A stretch of DNA of 64,000 nucleotides, from positions 31,727,476-31,791,475 of the forward strand of contig CM119263.1 in assembly GCA_051294375.1 (NCBI GenBank). Direction: 5' to 3'. The notes beneath the pieces are model-generated. The model did no database searches. It was not told the DNA's origin and saw nothing but the letters and a program-made list of their open reading frames with translations. Positions 22,111 to 34,060 of the stretch are shown piece after piece (position 1 is the stretch's first letter; every line of letters starts with the position of its first letter). The position numbers and the translations under genes were made by a program. The DNA is from Paraspadella gotoi (taxonomy: Eukaryota > Chaetognatha).

Positions 22111-24078
22111 AGAAAGAGAGAGAGTACAGACACACAGAACAGACAGACAGACAGAGAAAATGAAACAAAAAGAGGGACACAAAAAGAGAGAGAAAGACAG
22201 AGAGAGAGACGGAGAGAGAGAGGAGAGAGAGAGAGGAGGAGAGAGAGAATATGGTAAAAGAGGCGACCAAGGGGAAACTAATTTCTTGTTCATACATTTA
22301 TAGCCAAAATAAACTTTGAGGCGAAGAATTAATTAGATTCGACGAAAGAAAAAATTTAAAAAAAAAAATTGAATCTTTTGGTTCATTTTTTTTTCGGTTT
22401 TATTTTTCCAGAGTTCCCCATTTCTGTTAGATTTATCTAGAATTTTAACCATAATATATGAAATGGAATATATGAAATATATTCTAAATATGGTTTAGTA
22501 ATCTTTAACTTAAATATGGAGCGTTCTGGAAAATAAAATAAAATGGGGCGTTCTGGGAAAATATTTCTCTTTGTTCATTTTTTTTCCCCGTTTTTTCTCT
22601 GGGTTGATTTGTTTACTACGAATTTGGAACTATTTGCATTTAATTGTTACTGTAGTAGTAAATTTTCATCTTTTTTGAATATTTTTTTGGCGATTGCGCT
22701 ATCGCATTCCTTTTTAACATCAAGTCTCGAGTTCGAATCCTGCCCTCCCCAATTTTTTTTTTTTTGTTGAGTGCAATCAGACAAGCGGTCGGTGATTTTC
22801 CAAATCCTCCAATGACCAAATCATGAAATTTCTTTGGCGCCAAGATTTCTCACAAGCTTTACCTCTGCTTGTCTTTGCTTGATGAAAAAATAGTTCATCT
22901 TTTTTATATTTATTTATTTATTTTTCCCTTTTTATTGCGCCGAAATCCCTGTCTACTACTTGAATGGTATTCGCGAGCAATTCTATGAATTAATTTTCGG
23001 TCGGTCGGTCGGGTATCCAAGCAATCAATGGGGTATAATTCATGTAATACTGAGTTATTTCAAATATACTTTGCAGAAAGGAAAGTAAGGTTTTATATAT
23101 TTATAAAGTCATCTTATTCGGAGATCGGAGAGCAAAGGCAGCCTTTTCTTGTTTTACTTAAGTTAATCTTTTAGTGTTAACCAAAAAACCATAAGATGCT
23201 TGTTATGCAATCTGTATATTATACGGTATGTTCTGACTTGATAGACTCGTGATCATTTGAAGTTGCTTCACACAAGAAAGTCACTGCTGCGCAACATTGT
23301 AACTGGTCACATTTTTCTTTTCTTTTCTTTTCTCTTTTCTTTTCTTTTCTTTTCTTTTTATTCTATTCTATTCTAATTCTATTCTATTCTATTCTATTCT
23401 TATTCTATTCTTCTTCTATTTCTTTTCTTTTCTCTTTCCTTTTTTTTTTCTTTTTACTTTTTTTTTTCTTTTTCTCCTTTTTTTTTCTTTTCGTCTCTTT
23501 TTTCCTGCATTTTTCTTTTTCTTCGTGTCTTTTCTCTTTTCTGATATTTCTGTCATTTTTTGTCATTTTGGCATTTGGGCTCTGACAAGTGCGACGTAGG
23601 AATGAAGATAAGATACGATGGGATTTTTTTCCAATTTTAGCATCAAAAAATATTTTGAAGGAAAAGAAAATAGTTCGAGTATCTATGATGACATTTGTGC
23701 GGCTCTCTTCTCCCGAGAGTGCTCCATTTCTGGTCTCTCTTTTCCGAGAGTGCCCATTTCTGTTCGGTTTCCAGATTGGTTTAATCCTAACCCTAATTCC
23801 TATTCTAATCCCAATCCTAACCTAATCCTGAACCCTAACCCTTAATCCTGTATTTTTAATCCAGTAAGAATGATGGAGGGAAAAAAATTCGATTAAAAAA
23901 AGAAAAAAAAGAAAAAAAGAAAAAAAGTTTGAGGTCGAATTTTTTTGGTTTGAAAGTCAAAAGTTTTGATGGAAGAAGAGACATTTTGCTTTCATTATGA
24001 AAGCGATAATTAATGGAGAGAGAGAGAGAGAGTAAGAAAAGAGAGAGAGAGAGAGAGGAGGATAATTAATGGAGAGAG

Positions 24079-24114
<36 letters not shown>

Positions 24115-24638
24115 AGAGAGAGAGGAGAGAGAGAGAGAGAGAGAATGGGTGAAAGAGAGAGAGAGAAAAGATAAGTAATATTTTAGAAGAAAGAAAAGAT
24201 AGGTAAATGTTTAAAAGAGAAGAAAAGATAGGGAAATATTTAGAAGAGAAAAAGAAGAGAAGTGAAATAGATAATGAAAGTGAATAAATGTGAAAATGAG
24301 GCGAATTAAAAATTAACTCGAGTGAATTGATAAATGATAATGATAAATGATAATAGATAAATGTAAATGTTAAATGATAATAGATAAATGACAATTGATA
24401 AATGATAAATGATAATTATAAATGATAATTTATAATTGATAAATGATAATTGATAAATGATAATAGATAAATGATAATTATAAATGATAAATGATAATAG
24501 ATAATGATAATTGATAAATGATAAATGATAAATGATAAATGATAATTTATAATGATAAATGATAATTGATAAATGATAATTGGATAAAATGATAAATGAT
24601 AAATGATAATTGATGAAATTTAATTCTCTATGTTTTAT

Positions 24639-24712
<74 letters not shown>

Positions 24713-25944
24713 GAATTTGCATTTTCAAAAGTTTTCGTTTTGTTTTGACGTTCGTTTCGAGTCCTTGACGTCGGGTGGGAGTGGCAACGGGTGGAAAAGA
24801 GGAGATGGCATTTCCTGTGAATGTGGCATCAAAGAAGATCGATGTCTGTGATGGTTTGACTCATGATTGTGTCACTGAAAATAAAAAATGACGCAATAAA
24901 ATGAGAGGAATTTGGATTTATTGATAAAGTGATCATGATGATGATGATGACAACGTTGAAGATAATGATAAGGATGATAATGATGACGACGATAATGAAT
25001 TATTGAGGCTAGGTTGACTGCGTCAGAGCTAACAACAACGACGACGACGAACGACGACGACCACAACGACCGTTTATGTAGACGGAAAATTCAAACTTTA
25101 AATATTTAAATAAGGAAAATCCGCCCGGAGAGGGAGGGAGGGAGAGAGAGGGAGAGGGGAGAGGGAGGGAGAAAAGAGAGAGGGAGGGAGGCGGGGAGAG
25201 AAGGGAAAGAGATTGGAAGGAGAGGGGGAGAAGAGAGGAAGGGAGGGGACGAAGGAGAGGAGAGGCAAAGAAGGGAGAGAGATGGATGGAGAGGGGGAGA
25301 AAAGAGAGAGAGATGAAAGGAGAAGGGGACGGAGGGAGAGGGAGGAGGAAGGATAAGAGAGGGAGGAGAGAGAGAAGGGGAGGGAAGAGAATAAGAAGAG
25401 AGAGGGGAAGAGAAGGGAAAATTATGGAGAGAGAAGAAAAGAGTAAGATATAAAGAGAATTTTCATTAAAAGAAGAAAGTATGAGATAAAGGGGGAAAGA
25501 AGCATATTTTTCAAGAGGGCTCATTTCATTTTAAACTGGGAATTCATATCTTTTATTTCAAGTTTATGGATTTGGGTTAAGGATTTGCATTATGCACTAG
25601 GGTTTTATGATTATGGATTAAGTTTCATGGTTCGTATCAGCTTAAGCTTAAATATTAGGATTAAAATCAAATTTGGGGATTCGGATACAGAAATGGGAAG
25701 CTTAGGGAAAGAGAGCCAAAAAAGTTAAGCAAAGAGATGGAAATATGAACACAGAACAGGAAAAAAAATAAAGAGGGTTTATTACGATTTTGTAAAGATT
25801 TGATTTGATGCAAAAAAAATTTATGCACGATTTTGTCCTTTAAAATTTCCTTTCACGTTCAAATCTGTTTTTTTCTTTTTTTTTTTTTTTTTTTGATAAT
25901 TCATGATTTCGACTAAAAGGCAAAACCCGAAAAAAATTGATACT

Positions 25945-25985
<41 letters not shown>

Positions 25986-26095
25986 TTCCTCTCTCACACA
26001 CACACACAAACACACACACTCTCTTCTTCCCTCAATTTAATTCCGTTTAATTTTCTTTAATCATTCATTCACTTTTCTTCTCACTGATCAATGGT

Positions 26096-27610
26096 TTCAA
26101 TACCTGACGCAGTCAAAGCGGCCAAGAAGAGGCTACGAGAAGTGGATCTTGACAACAGGAGCGCGGCACACCATTCCCCAGCGACCATGAACTCAACAAT
26201 GGTGGAAAATACCAAGCAAGGAAAGATGTGTTTAGGGGACAAGACTCTAAAGACACCCAGAGGAATCCATGATCTACTAGAGGCCAAGCTAATACTGGTT
26301 GCAGGAGCCAAGAACCAAACAATAGTGGGGAAATACAGAAAAGCAAGTGTCGACGGGTAAACCCCACCAACCTTGGAAAAAGGAATGCAATGCATGTGGA
26401 GCAAGGACCCGGCAATCTCGGTCCTAAACCACGTCTATGCAGGTCTCCCTAGCAAGGGGGGGTCTGCCCAGCAACAAGAAGACTGGTTGTCAAGAGACAC
26501 GATGAGTTGGCCAGGACATATGCGGACTCATTCGCAGAAAAGAATGCGGAAAAGAGGAGTTTCCCAAGAACATTCATTGAAGTTCCCAGTTCCACAAATT
26601 TGCAAAGAATCATAGACTGGCCCCTCTTACACCGAAGAGTAGGAGTGAAACCAACGGACAAGAGGGTGGATGCAGTCGTGATCCAAGAAATGGAGGCTTT
26701 CGCCTTTGAGGCATCGGTGACAATGAAGAACGCGTGCACGGCTCTCTCAAGGGGGTGGATGCCACAGGTTTTCTGGAGAAAGACAGGACCGGACGTAATA
26801 ATAGGACGCGCCACCCTACTCCCTGGAGGTGGAGTCGTCATGGCCCTAGCCCACGCCAAGAGTGGTACAATTATTGTCCGAAGATTCAGAGGGGCAGCGA
26901 AGGCAAGAAAGGAGGCAATCCATGCCTCCATAAAAACCACACTGGCCCTCATCCAGAGTACCAAAAGAATGGTAATATATACAGCAAAAGAATTGGAGAC
27001 TCAAGTGCGAATCCCACTACAAGAAGGGTTCCATATCGCACTCCTCCCCTTCAGAGTGGCAAAGGACAAAAGAGCTAAGAGAAGAAGACATCTCCTCTGC
27101 GCAAGACAGCCAGAAATTGTGACTTGACCCACAGGCTAAACCCCTGGCCTGGGACCTCGGCCTGGCATGGCCGGCGAACAACCCGGTCGGTCCAAGAGAT
27201 CCCTGGAATTTTGACGATAAAAGAGGTCCTTGCCTCATACGATCCGATGGGCACAGCCTATCTGCAGACAGATCTTTCGAAAAGTACGCAAGTGCCTCTC
27301 TCTCCACAGACCCCGGGGCAAAAGTTCTCAGCTACATAGCATTGATGAAGTCAGCATGGCTACGTGCAATTCACAGAAACAAGAAGTCAGGACATCTCGT
27401 ACAAGCACCAAAGATAGAAACAGATTAGAGCTTCCAGTAAAAAAGATAGCATAGGTAGTCCTATTGTACTGTATACATCCGTTTTCAGTGTCTCTGTACT
27501 ATGTCTAGTCCCCATTTTTGTGTCTCTGTACTTGTCTAGTATTCATTTTGTATAACTAATTTTCTTTTTTATTTCATTAAGTCCGAGGAATTAGGTATGA
27601 ACCTGTCCCA
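26096..27610 (+). pseudogene. R2-like retrotransposon: endonuclease half and 3' UTR
   Basis: Plus-strand C-terminal half. In order: SIPDAVKAAKKRL; a degenerate zinc-knuckle segment (ECNACG in the sister copy, then SVLNHVYAG); KRHDELA in the sister copy; then an open frame 26507-27127. That frame holds KPTDKRVDAVVIQEMEAF and AFEASVT, which fit the R/K-P-D...D/E-x-V pattern of the restriction-like endonuclease of R2/R4/NeSL-type elements. This copy lacks about 20 residues (between TAL and RGW, near 26745) that the 30816-33212 copy has. The coding remnant ends near 27430 (IETD). The 3' UTR runs to about 27610. Confidence 0.7.
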
Positions 27611-27621
27611 CCCGTTTCTTG

Positions 27622-28090
27622 TTGAAGAGGTCCCGCTAGAGAGGAGTGAATGGGATTGGGGGTGTGTTGTATATGGGAAAATAACCTGCTTGTATTTCCT
27701 GAGGGGGTTTTGGTATCTCCCCCTTCGGTGCCTTTTTTCTGTCCATGTATAACTGCTTTAGTATGGAACTCCTGTTTACTCTGAACTCTAGCTGAGTTAA
27801 CTTTGCCTGGAGGTGCCTGCTCAACTCCTTCGCTCTCGCGGCTATCTGAACTCGTCCTGTGTCTTTCTTAGTTGATTGAATGCCGCCTTTGTCCCTCCTA
27901 GGAATTTCCACTGCTCTGCCTGCCGAGGGGTAACTGTTTTCCCCTTTAATTTGTCGAAAAAACATATCTTCCTGCGTAGATTCTCTGTTCTCTTGCCCTT
28001 TCTATCCAGGTCTTTTTTTTCTTTGGCTCTTTTCCTCCTGTCTTGCGAAGCTGTTCCCTTGATAATCTCCCACTGGATATTAACGTGTGT
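27622..28090 (-). pseudogene. R2-like retrotransposon: 5' fragment, minus strand
   Basis: Minus-strand copy of the region matching 12330-12740. A good frame (27636-27965) contains ENSYPSAGRAVEIPR and AGYFPIYNTPPIPFTPL, plus eight residues (ELSRHLQA) deleted in the copy at 12.5 kb. It abuts the 3' UTR end of the previous copy. Confidence 0.7.
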
Positions 28091-28157
28091 GTGTGTGCGT
28101 GTATGAGATATTGCTGGCTTGTTGGGGGCACGTATTCATGCTCCCACTGGAGGTAAA
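28091..28157. other. Spacer with (GT)n
   Basis: Unrecognised 67 bp with GTGTGTGTGTGCGTG between a 5' fragment and a 3' UTR fragment, both on the minus strand. It may be host DNA or the true 5' end of the element. Confidence 0.4.
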
Positions 28158-28275
28158 GGGGTGGGACAGGTTCATACCTAATTCCCCGGACTTGGTGAAA
28201 TAAAAAAGAAAATTAGTTATACAAAATGAATTACCAGACAAGTACAGAGACACAAAAATGGGGACTAGACATAGT
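28158..28275 (-). repeat. Retroelement 3' UTR fragment, minus strand
   Basis: Reverse complement of 27490-27620 (CTAATTCCTCGGACTT / AAGTCCGAGGAATTAG region). It runs into the second 25-N gap. Confidence 0.8.
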
Positions 28276-28300
28276 NNNNNNNNNNNNNNNNNNNNNNNNN
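28276..28300. other. Assembly gap of 25 N
   Basis: Twenty-five N between a retroelement 3' UTR and SPT16-like sequence. Confidence 0.98.
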
Positions 28301-29126
28301 CAAATCATGGACATCGTGACAAGGATCGTCGGGTGAAGCACCCAAACTGGCCGACGGTATCGAGGAGGCCTTGCAGAACAAAAAATACGTGGACTGGTCT
28401 CGACGCGTCTCAGCTGGAAATGTGTTACCCGTCGATCATCCAAAGCGGGGGGCAAACTACGCCTCAAATTTTCCGTCTCAGTGACAAGAACATTCTCCAC
28501 TTTGGCGCCATCGTCATCTGCCTCGGCGCCAGATATAAATCCTACTGCTCCAACGTTGTTCCGAACGCTGCTAGTCGATCCTACGGAGACGATGCAGCGG
28601 ACATACGAGTTCCTGGCCGAGATCGAGGAGAAAGTTGTGGAAAAGCTCGTCCCCGGCGCCAAGTCAACTCGGTCTACAACGAAGTCCTCGATTTCGTCAA
28701 ATCCAAAGACAGAGTCTCCTCGATTAAGTTGACCAAGAACTTTGGCTTCGTGACTGGGATCGAGGTTTCGCGAGGATCCCTTCTACCTCAACGCCAAGAC
28801 CAAACGCCACCGTGGAAAACGGGAATGTTTCTTCAACGTCCAACGTTCGGCTTCCAGGATCTCCTCAACCCGGAAGCCAAAGACAAAGACGGAGACGTAC
28901 GCTCTTTTTCTGGGTGACACGGTCGTCGTCGGCAGCGGAGGGAGGACGTCAAGACGGAAGAGAGAGTGCGGCGAAAGGAGCGTCGCTTTTGACGGCCGCC
29001 GTCATAGAAGAAGGGTCAAACACCATCGGGATCTTCTTGAAGACGAGGACGAAGAGGACGAATACGGAGACGAGGAGAGGGGACAAGAAACCGGAACTTC
29101 TTGGGCGTGGAAAAGGAGCGCCGTCC
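28301..29126 (+). pseudogene. SPT16 (FACT complex) fragment, intronless, many frameshifts
   Basis: SPT16 is the large subunit of FACT, a nuclear histone chaperone that helps polymerase II pass nucleosomes. The match runs along the peptidase-like (pita-bread) domain in the right order but hops between frames: KLADGIEEALQNKKYVD, LDASQLEMCYPSIIQSGG, SDKNILHFGAI, GARYKSYCSN, LLVDPTETMQRTYEFL, VYNEVLDFVKSKDR, KLTKNFGFVTGIE, DPFYLNAKTK, GFQDLLNPEAKDKDG, TYALFLGDTVVV, NTIGIFLK, an acidic EDEEDEYGDEE stretch and LLGRGKRSAVL. No introns are visible over about 275 codons. Ten or so frame changes with conserved residues between them suggest uncorrected read errors more than old decay. Retroelement sequence replaces it abruptly at 29127. 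Confidence 0.85.
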
Positions 29127-30815
29127 TCCGACTTCACGTTCTACGCTTGGAAGTGCCGCGGCCAAGAACTGGTGGAGCCGCCTCAGCGAAGGAGTGAAGT
29201 GTCTGGAAGATATCGACTTACCCAGCGGTTAGAGTACAAGAGCATGAGGCGGGTGATCCCCCTCTCCATCCTAAAAGGAGTAGGCCCATCCACACTACCA
29301 AAGCTAAGAGCGAGAGTGGCAGACTCTCAATACAATGAAGTCCTATCCTGCCTAGCCACAATGGGAGCACGGGCTGAGGAAGGGCAAGTCTTTGAAGGAA
29401 AAAGCCTCGCAGAGTGACCTCAATACCTGACGCAGTAAAGCGCAAAAGAGACTGACAGAGAATTGGATCCTGACAACAGGAGCGCGGCTGCACCATTCTC
29501 CGGCTACATGAACTCAACAATGGTGGACAATGCCAAGCAGGAAAGACGTGTTAGGTGGACAAGACCTAAGACACCCAGAAGGTATCCAGACCTACTGGAG
29601 GTCAAGCTAATACTAGTGTGCAGGAGCAAGACGAAACAATAGGGCGGTAAATACAGGAAAAGCAAGTGTCGACAGGGGTAAGCCCCACCAACCTTGGAAA
29701 AGGAATGCAACGCATGTGGAGAAGACCCGCAATCTCAGGTCTAAATCCACGTCTATGCAGGTCCGCCCATAGCAAAGGGGGTTGCCAGCAACAAGAAGTT
29801 CTGAGTCAAGAGACAGATGAGTTGGCAGAGACGATATGCGGACTCATTTGCGAGAAAAGAAGGAGTTTCCCAAAGAACTTCATCTGAAGTTCCAGTTCTA
29901 CAAATTTGCAGAAGAATCAAAGACTGGCCCCTCCTACACCGAAGAGTAGGAGCCGAAACCACGGACAAGAGAGGTGGATACAGTCGTGATCCAAGAAATG
30001 GAGGCTTTCGCCTTGAGGCATCGGTGACAAGAAAACGCGCGCACGGCTCTCAAGAGCACAACTACATGCTACATCATGGACCTAAAAAGGCCTCGGGATC
30101 CCCCGAGGGGTGGCCCGCCACAGGTTTTCTGGAAAAAGACAGGACCGGACGTAATAATAGGGACGGCCACCCTATTCCCGGAGGTGGAGTCGTCATGGCC
30201 CTACCACGCCAAGAGCTGGTACATATTATTCTGAAGATCAGAGGGGGCAAAGCAAGAAAGGAAGCAATCCATGCACTTCATAAAACCACCTTGGCCCTTC
30301 CAAGACCAAAAGAATGGTAGTATATACACTGCAAAAGAACTTGGAGACTCAACGGATCCCACTACAAGAAGGGGTCATACTCAGCGACTCCTCCCTTCAG
30401 AGCGGCAAAGACAAAGAGCATAAGAGGAAGAAGACAGCTCCTCTGTCGCAAGCAGCCAGAAAGTGACTGGCCCAGGGCAACCCCTGGCCCGGGACCTTGG
30501 CCTGGCATGGCGGCAACAACCAGAGTGGTCACAAGAGATCCGGAATTTTAATGATAAAAGAGGTCCTTGCCTCTATGACCGATGGGCCGCTATGCGAAGT
30601 CACAGCAAGTGCTCCTCTCCACGGACCCGGGGCAAAAGTCTCAGCTACATAGCACTGATGAAGTCAGCATGGCTACCGAAATTCACAGAAACAAAGTCAG
30701 GACGTCTCGTACAAGACCAAAGATAAATAGATAGAAACAGATTAGAGCTTCCAGTAAAAAGATAGCATAGGTAGTTCCTATTGTACTGTATACATCCGTT
30801 TACATTTCAGTGTCT
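29127..30815 (+). pseudogene. R2-like retrotransposon: linker to 3' UTR, error-rich copy
   Basis: Begins at GACTTCACGTTCTACGC directly after SPT16. It includes EYKSMRRVIPLSILKGVGPS (good frame to 29415), the GAGTGACCTCAATACCTGACG junction that links the pieces at 15836 and 26096, and then the endonuclease part with many single-base deletions. It folds back near 30815 onto 30816-32460. Confidence 0.7.
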
Positions 30816-33212
30816 CTGTCTGACTTCATCAATGCTATGTAGCTGAGAACTTTTGCCCCCGGGTCCGTGGAGAGAGAGGCACTTGCTGTGCCCATCGGAT
30901 TGTATGAGGCAAGGACCTCTTTTATCATCAAAATTCCAGGATCTCTTGGACCGACCGGGTTGTTCGCNNNNNNNNNNNNNNNNNNNNNNNNNNNNNNNNN
31001 NNNNNNNNNNNNNNNNNNNNNNNNNNNNNNNNNNNNNNNNNNNNNNNNNNNNNNNNNNNNNNNNNNNNNNNNNNNNNNNNNNNNNNNNTGGGTCAAGTCA
31101 CAATTTCTGGCTGTCTTGCGCAGAGGAGCTGTCTTCTTCTCTTAGCTCTTTTGTCCTTTGCCGCTCTGAAGGGGAGGAGTGCGATATGGACCCCTTCTTG
31201 TAGTGGGATTCGCGCTTGAGTCTCCAATTCTTTTGCTGTATATACTACCATTCTTTTGGTACTGTGGATGAGGGCCAGTGTGGTTTTTATGAAGGCATGG
31301 ATTGCTTCCTTTCTTGCTGCCCCTCTGAATCTTCAGACAATAATTGTACCACTCTTGGCGTGGACTAGGGCCATGACGACTCCACCTCCTGGGAATAGGG
31401 TGGCGCGTCCTATTATTACGTCCGGTCCTGTCTTTTTCCAGAAAACCTGTGGCGGCCACCCCCTCGGGGGGATTCCCGAGGCCTTTTCTAGGTCCATGAT
31501 GTAAGCATGTAGTTGTTGGCTCTTGAGAGCCGTGCGCGCGTTCTTCATTGTCACCGATGCCTCAAAGGCGAAAGCCTCCATTTCTTGGATCACGACTGTA
31601 TCCACCCTCTTGTCCGTTGGTTTCACTCCTACTCTTCGGTGTAGGAGGGGCCAGTCTTTGATTCTTTGCAAATTTGTGGAACTAGGAACTTCAATGAATG
31701 TTCTTGGGAAACTCTTCTTTTCTGCAAATGAGTCCGCATATGTCCTGGCCAACTCATCGTGTCTCTTGACAATCAGACTTCTTGTTGCTGGGCAGACCCC
31801 CCCTTGCTAGGGACACCTGCATAGACGTGGTTTAGGACCGAGATTGCCGGGTCCTTGCTCCACATGCATTGCATTCCTTTTTCCAAGGTTGGTGGGGCTT
31901 ACCCCTGTTGACACTTGCTTTTCTGTATTTCCCCACTATTGTTTGGTTCTTGGCTCCTGCAACCAGTATTAGCTTGACCTCTAGTAGATCATGGATACCT
32001 CTGGGTGTCTTTAGGGTCTTGTCCCCTAAACACGTCTTTCCTTGCTTGGCATTTTCCACCATTGTTGAGTTCATGGTCGCTGGGGAATGGTGCGCCGCGC
32101 TCCTGTTGTCAGGATCCAATTCTTGTAGCCTCTTCTTGGCCGCTTTGACTGCGTCAGGTATTGAGGTCACTCTGCGAGGCTTTTTCCCTTCAAAGACTTG
32201 CCCCTTCCTCAGCCCGTGCTCCCATTGTGGCTAGGCAGGATAGGACTTCATTGTATTGAGAGTCTGCCACTCTCCCGCTTTAGCTTTGTAGTGTGATGGG
32301 CCCTACTCCTTTTAGGATGGAGAGGGGGATCACCCGCCTCATGCTCTTGTACTCAACCGCTGGGTAAGTCGATATCTCCAGACACTTCACTCCTTCGCTG
32401 AGGCGGCTCCACCAGTTCTTGGCCGCGGCAACTTCCAAGGCGTAGAACGTGAAGTCGTCTTTGAGCATCTTCCTAGGGGCTATCCTGTCCCTTAGTAGTG
32501 GTTGTTAGGTTTAGAAGTAAACCTGCTGACCTGATTCCGCCGATTATGGGAGTTCCCCTTAGGCTCGGAAGCCCCAACCCGAGGAACCTCGCAGGAAGGT
32601 GAACAAACCATGTCAGGAGGCCATTCCCGTGAACCCTGTAAGGCCTGGGATGGCTCCTCTTATGATCTTCCGCATCGCACCTTCCAGTTTTTCCAATGCC
32701 GTCTCACACATCGGGCTCATTGCTTGCCACGAGTGCGTTACCAGTCGAAAGTCTTTCCGCAAATCTGCTAAACAGGACTTGGAGGGGCAGTTCACGGGTC
32801 TCTGTTCTCGCCTCCTTCCACCCCTTGATCATATGGTTGGTCGTTTGAGTCACGTCGAAAGTCGCCGCCAAGTATCATGTTCTGTGTAATACGTCCATCT
32901 TCGGCGCAGTCACCTGCCCTCCCAGGTACCTCGTACTGGTAAGGTACTGGGAGTCTCTCCCTGGTGGTGGAGTTCTCCCTGGGGGGAGGATTATTGGGAG
33001 AGGGACGTTTGCTATTCGTAGTGGATTGAGTGCCCAACTTTCGTCCATGGGGTATGCTATTTTTCCTCTAGCAGCCTCAAAGGTAAGTACGGCGCATTTA
33101 GTCGGATTTACCAGAAGGTTCACTAGCGCCATCTTTGGTATGGCGTTTTCTATCCACTTTGCTGCCTTCTGCCTTGAGCTCTGCTCCGTAAGGCCTTGGA
33201 ATGAGGCCATGT
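30816..33212 (-). pseudogene. R2-like retrotransposon: YVDD edge to 3' UTR, minus strand
   Basis: Longest clean C-terminal copy, read right to left. Starting just after YVDD: NMASFQGLTEQ; PPGRTPPPGRDSQYLTSTRY (RT thumb); CPSKSCLADLRKDF; DDFTFYALEVAAAKNWW; EYKSMRRVIPLSILKGVG; TSIPDAVKAAKKRLQ (32170); KKECNACGARTRQ zinc-knuckle start; DELARTYADSFAEK; KRVDTVVIQEMEAFAFEASV (endonuclease); FWKKTGPDVIIGRATLFPGG (about 31400); and the C-terminal end near 30850. It is 5'-truncated at 33212, where family D repeat begins. An N gap (30968-31088) interrupts the C-terminus. Confidence 0.75.
30968..31088. other. Assembly gap of 121 N
   Basis: 121 N inside the C-terminal region of the retroelement, 150 bp from a fold-back point. 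Confidence 0.98.
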
Positions 33213-33753
33213 CCGTCCCCCCTTAGCAAAAAACTCCAATTACTCGTGATTGGATGGATGGATTGGTATGAAATTTTGTGTGTGGGTAGTAAACTGTGTG
33301 AATGAGATGGATAGGAAGTTTCGATGGAAACGTGCGAGTGGAAATTGGTTTAAATAGAAAAAACCAAAAAAAAAATTTCACTATTTGAACGCCAATTGCT
33401 TATGAGTGGATAGGGCAATTGACTTGAAATTTTGTATGATGGTAAAAAAGTGTGTGATTGAGCTGGAAATAAAGTTTCGATGGAATCGTGTGAATGGAAA
33501 TGAGTTAAAATGGAAAAAACAAAAGTCATATTTACTTGAAGTATTTTTACTTAAATTTACTCAGAATTATTATGTTTATTAAAAATTAGATAGATAAATT
33601 GAAATGGAATTTTGTGTGTGGGTGGGAAAGTATGTGATAAAGATGGATATAATTTTTTTGATGCAATCGTAGGAGTGGAAAAGAGTTCAAATTAGAAAAC
33701 CAAAAGACACATTTATTTGAATTTTTTAAAGTTTTTCTCTTTCTATCTCTCTC

Positions 33754-33784
<31 letters not shown>

Positions 33785-34060
33785 CCAAATTATGCCAATT
33801 GATAAAAATATGCCAGTTGACCAATTTCTGCAAGTTGACCAAATTATGCCAGTTAACCAAATTATGTTAGTTGACCAAATTATGTCAGTTGACCAAATTA
33901 TGCCAGCTGACAAAATTATGTCAGTTGACCAAATTATGCCAGATGACCAAATAATGCAAGTTGATTAAATTATTCAAGTTGACCAAGTTAGCTTATTACC
34001 ACTTAATTAATTAATAATTATCGTAGGCAGATCCGACATTGTTTGCTCAAACTTGTTATT
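33213..34060. repeat. Dispersed repeat family D, copy 2, with tandem units and an 18-bp VNTR
   Basis: Three diverged units of about 180 bp (GAAATTTTGTGTGTGGGTAG near 33270, 33430 and 33605), a (TTGA)n run (33760-33784), eleven or so copies of an 18-bp unit GTTGACCAAATTATGCCA (33781-33990), and the end block GGCAGATCCGACATTG. It is homologous to 2249-2825. Its start (GTCCGTCCCCCCTTAGC, AACTCCAATTACTC) is also related in reverse to 1585-1622. Confidence 0.75.

Larger units (their letters stand above)
16699..26098 (-). repeat. Giant inverted repeat, right arm (error-rich copy)
   Basis: Reverse complement of 6290-15810, shorter by 121 bp, with frequent single-base gains and losses. For example, the YVDD codons gain a T (ATGTGGATTGAC on the minus strand), breaking the frame. 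Features mirror the left arm: RT core 16699-17015, 75-bp duplications 17020-17125, ~200-bp satellite 17850-18500, RT N-terminal part 18865-20030, 18S 20395-20790, family A 21142-21268, tRNA-like 22683-22755, TTAGGG-like 23785-23850, minisatellite 24320-24615 and CT-rich tract 25130-25430. These are copies, not additional loci, if the palindrome is artefactual. Confidence 0.85.

Noticed and set aside
16699-26098. Counting right-arm features as independent genes
   Set aside because: They mirror the left arm base for base apart from indels and are probably a duplicate of the same DNA.
33777-33990. 18-bp array considered as a CRISPR-like array
   Set aside because: Units are contiguous with no spacers, and the setting is eukaryotic.
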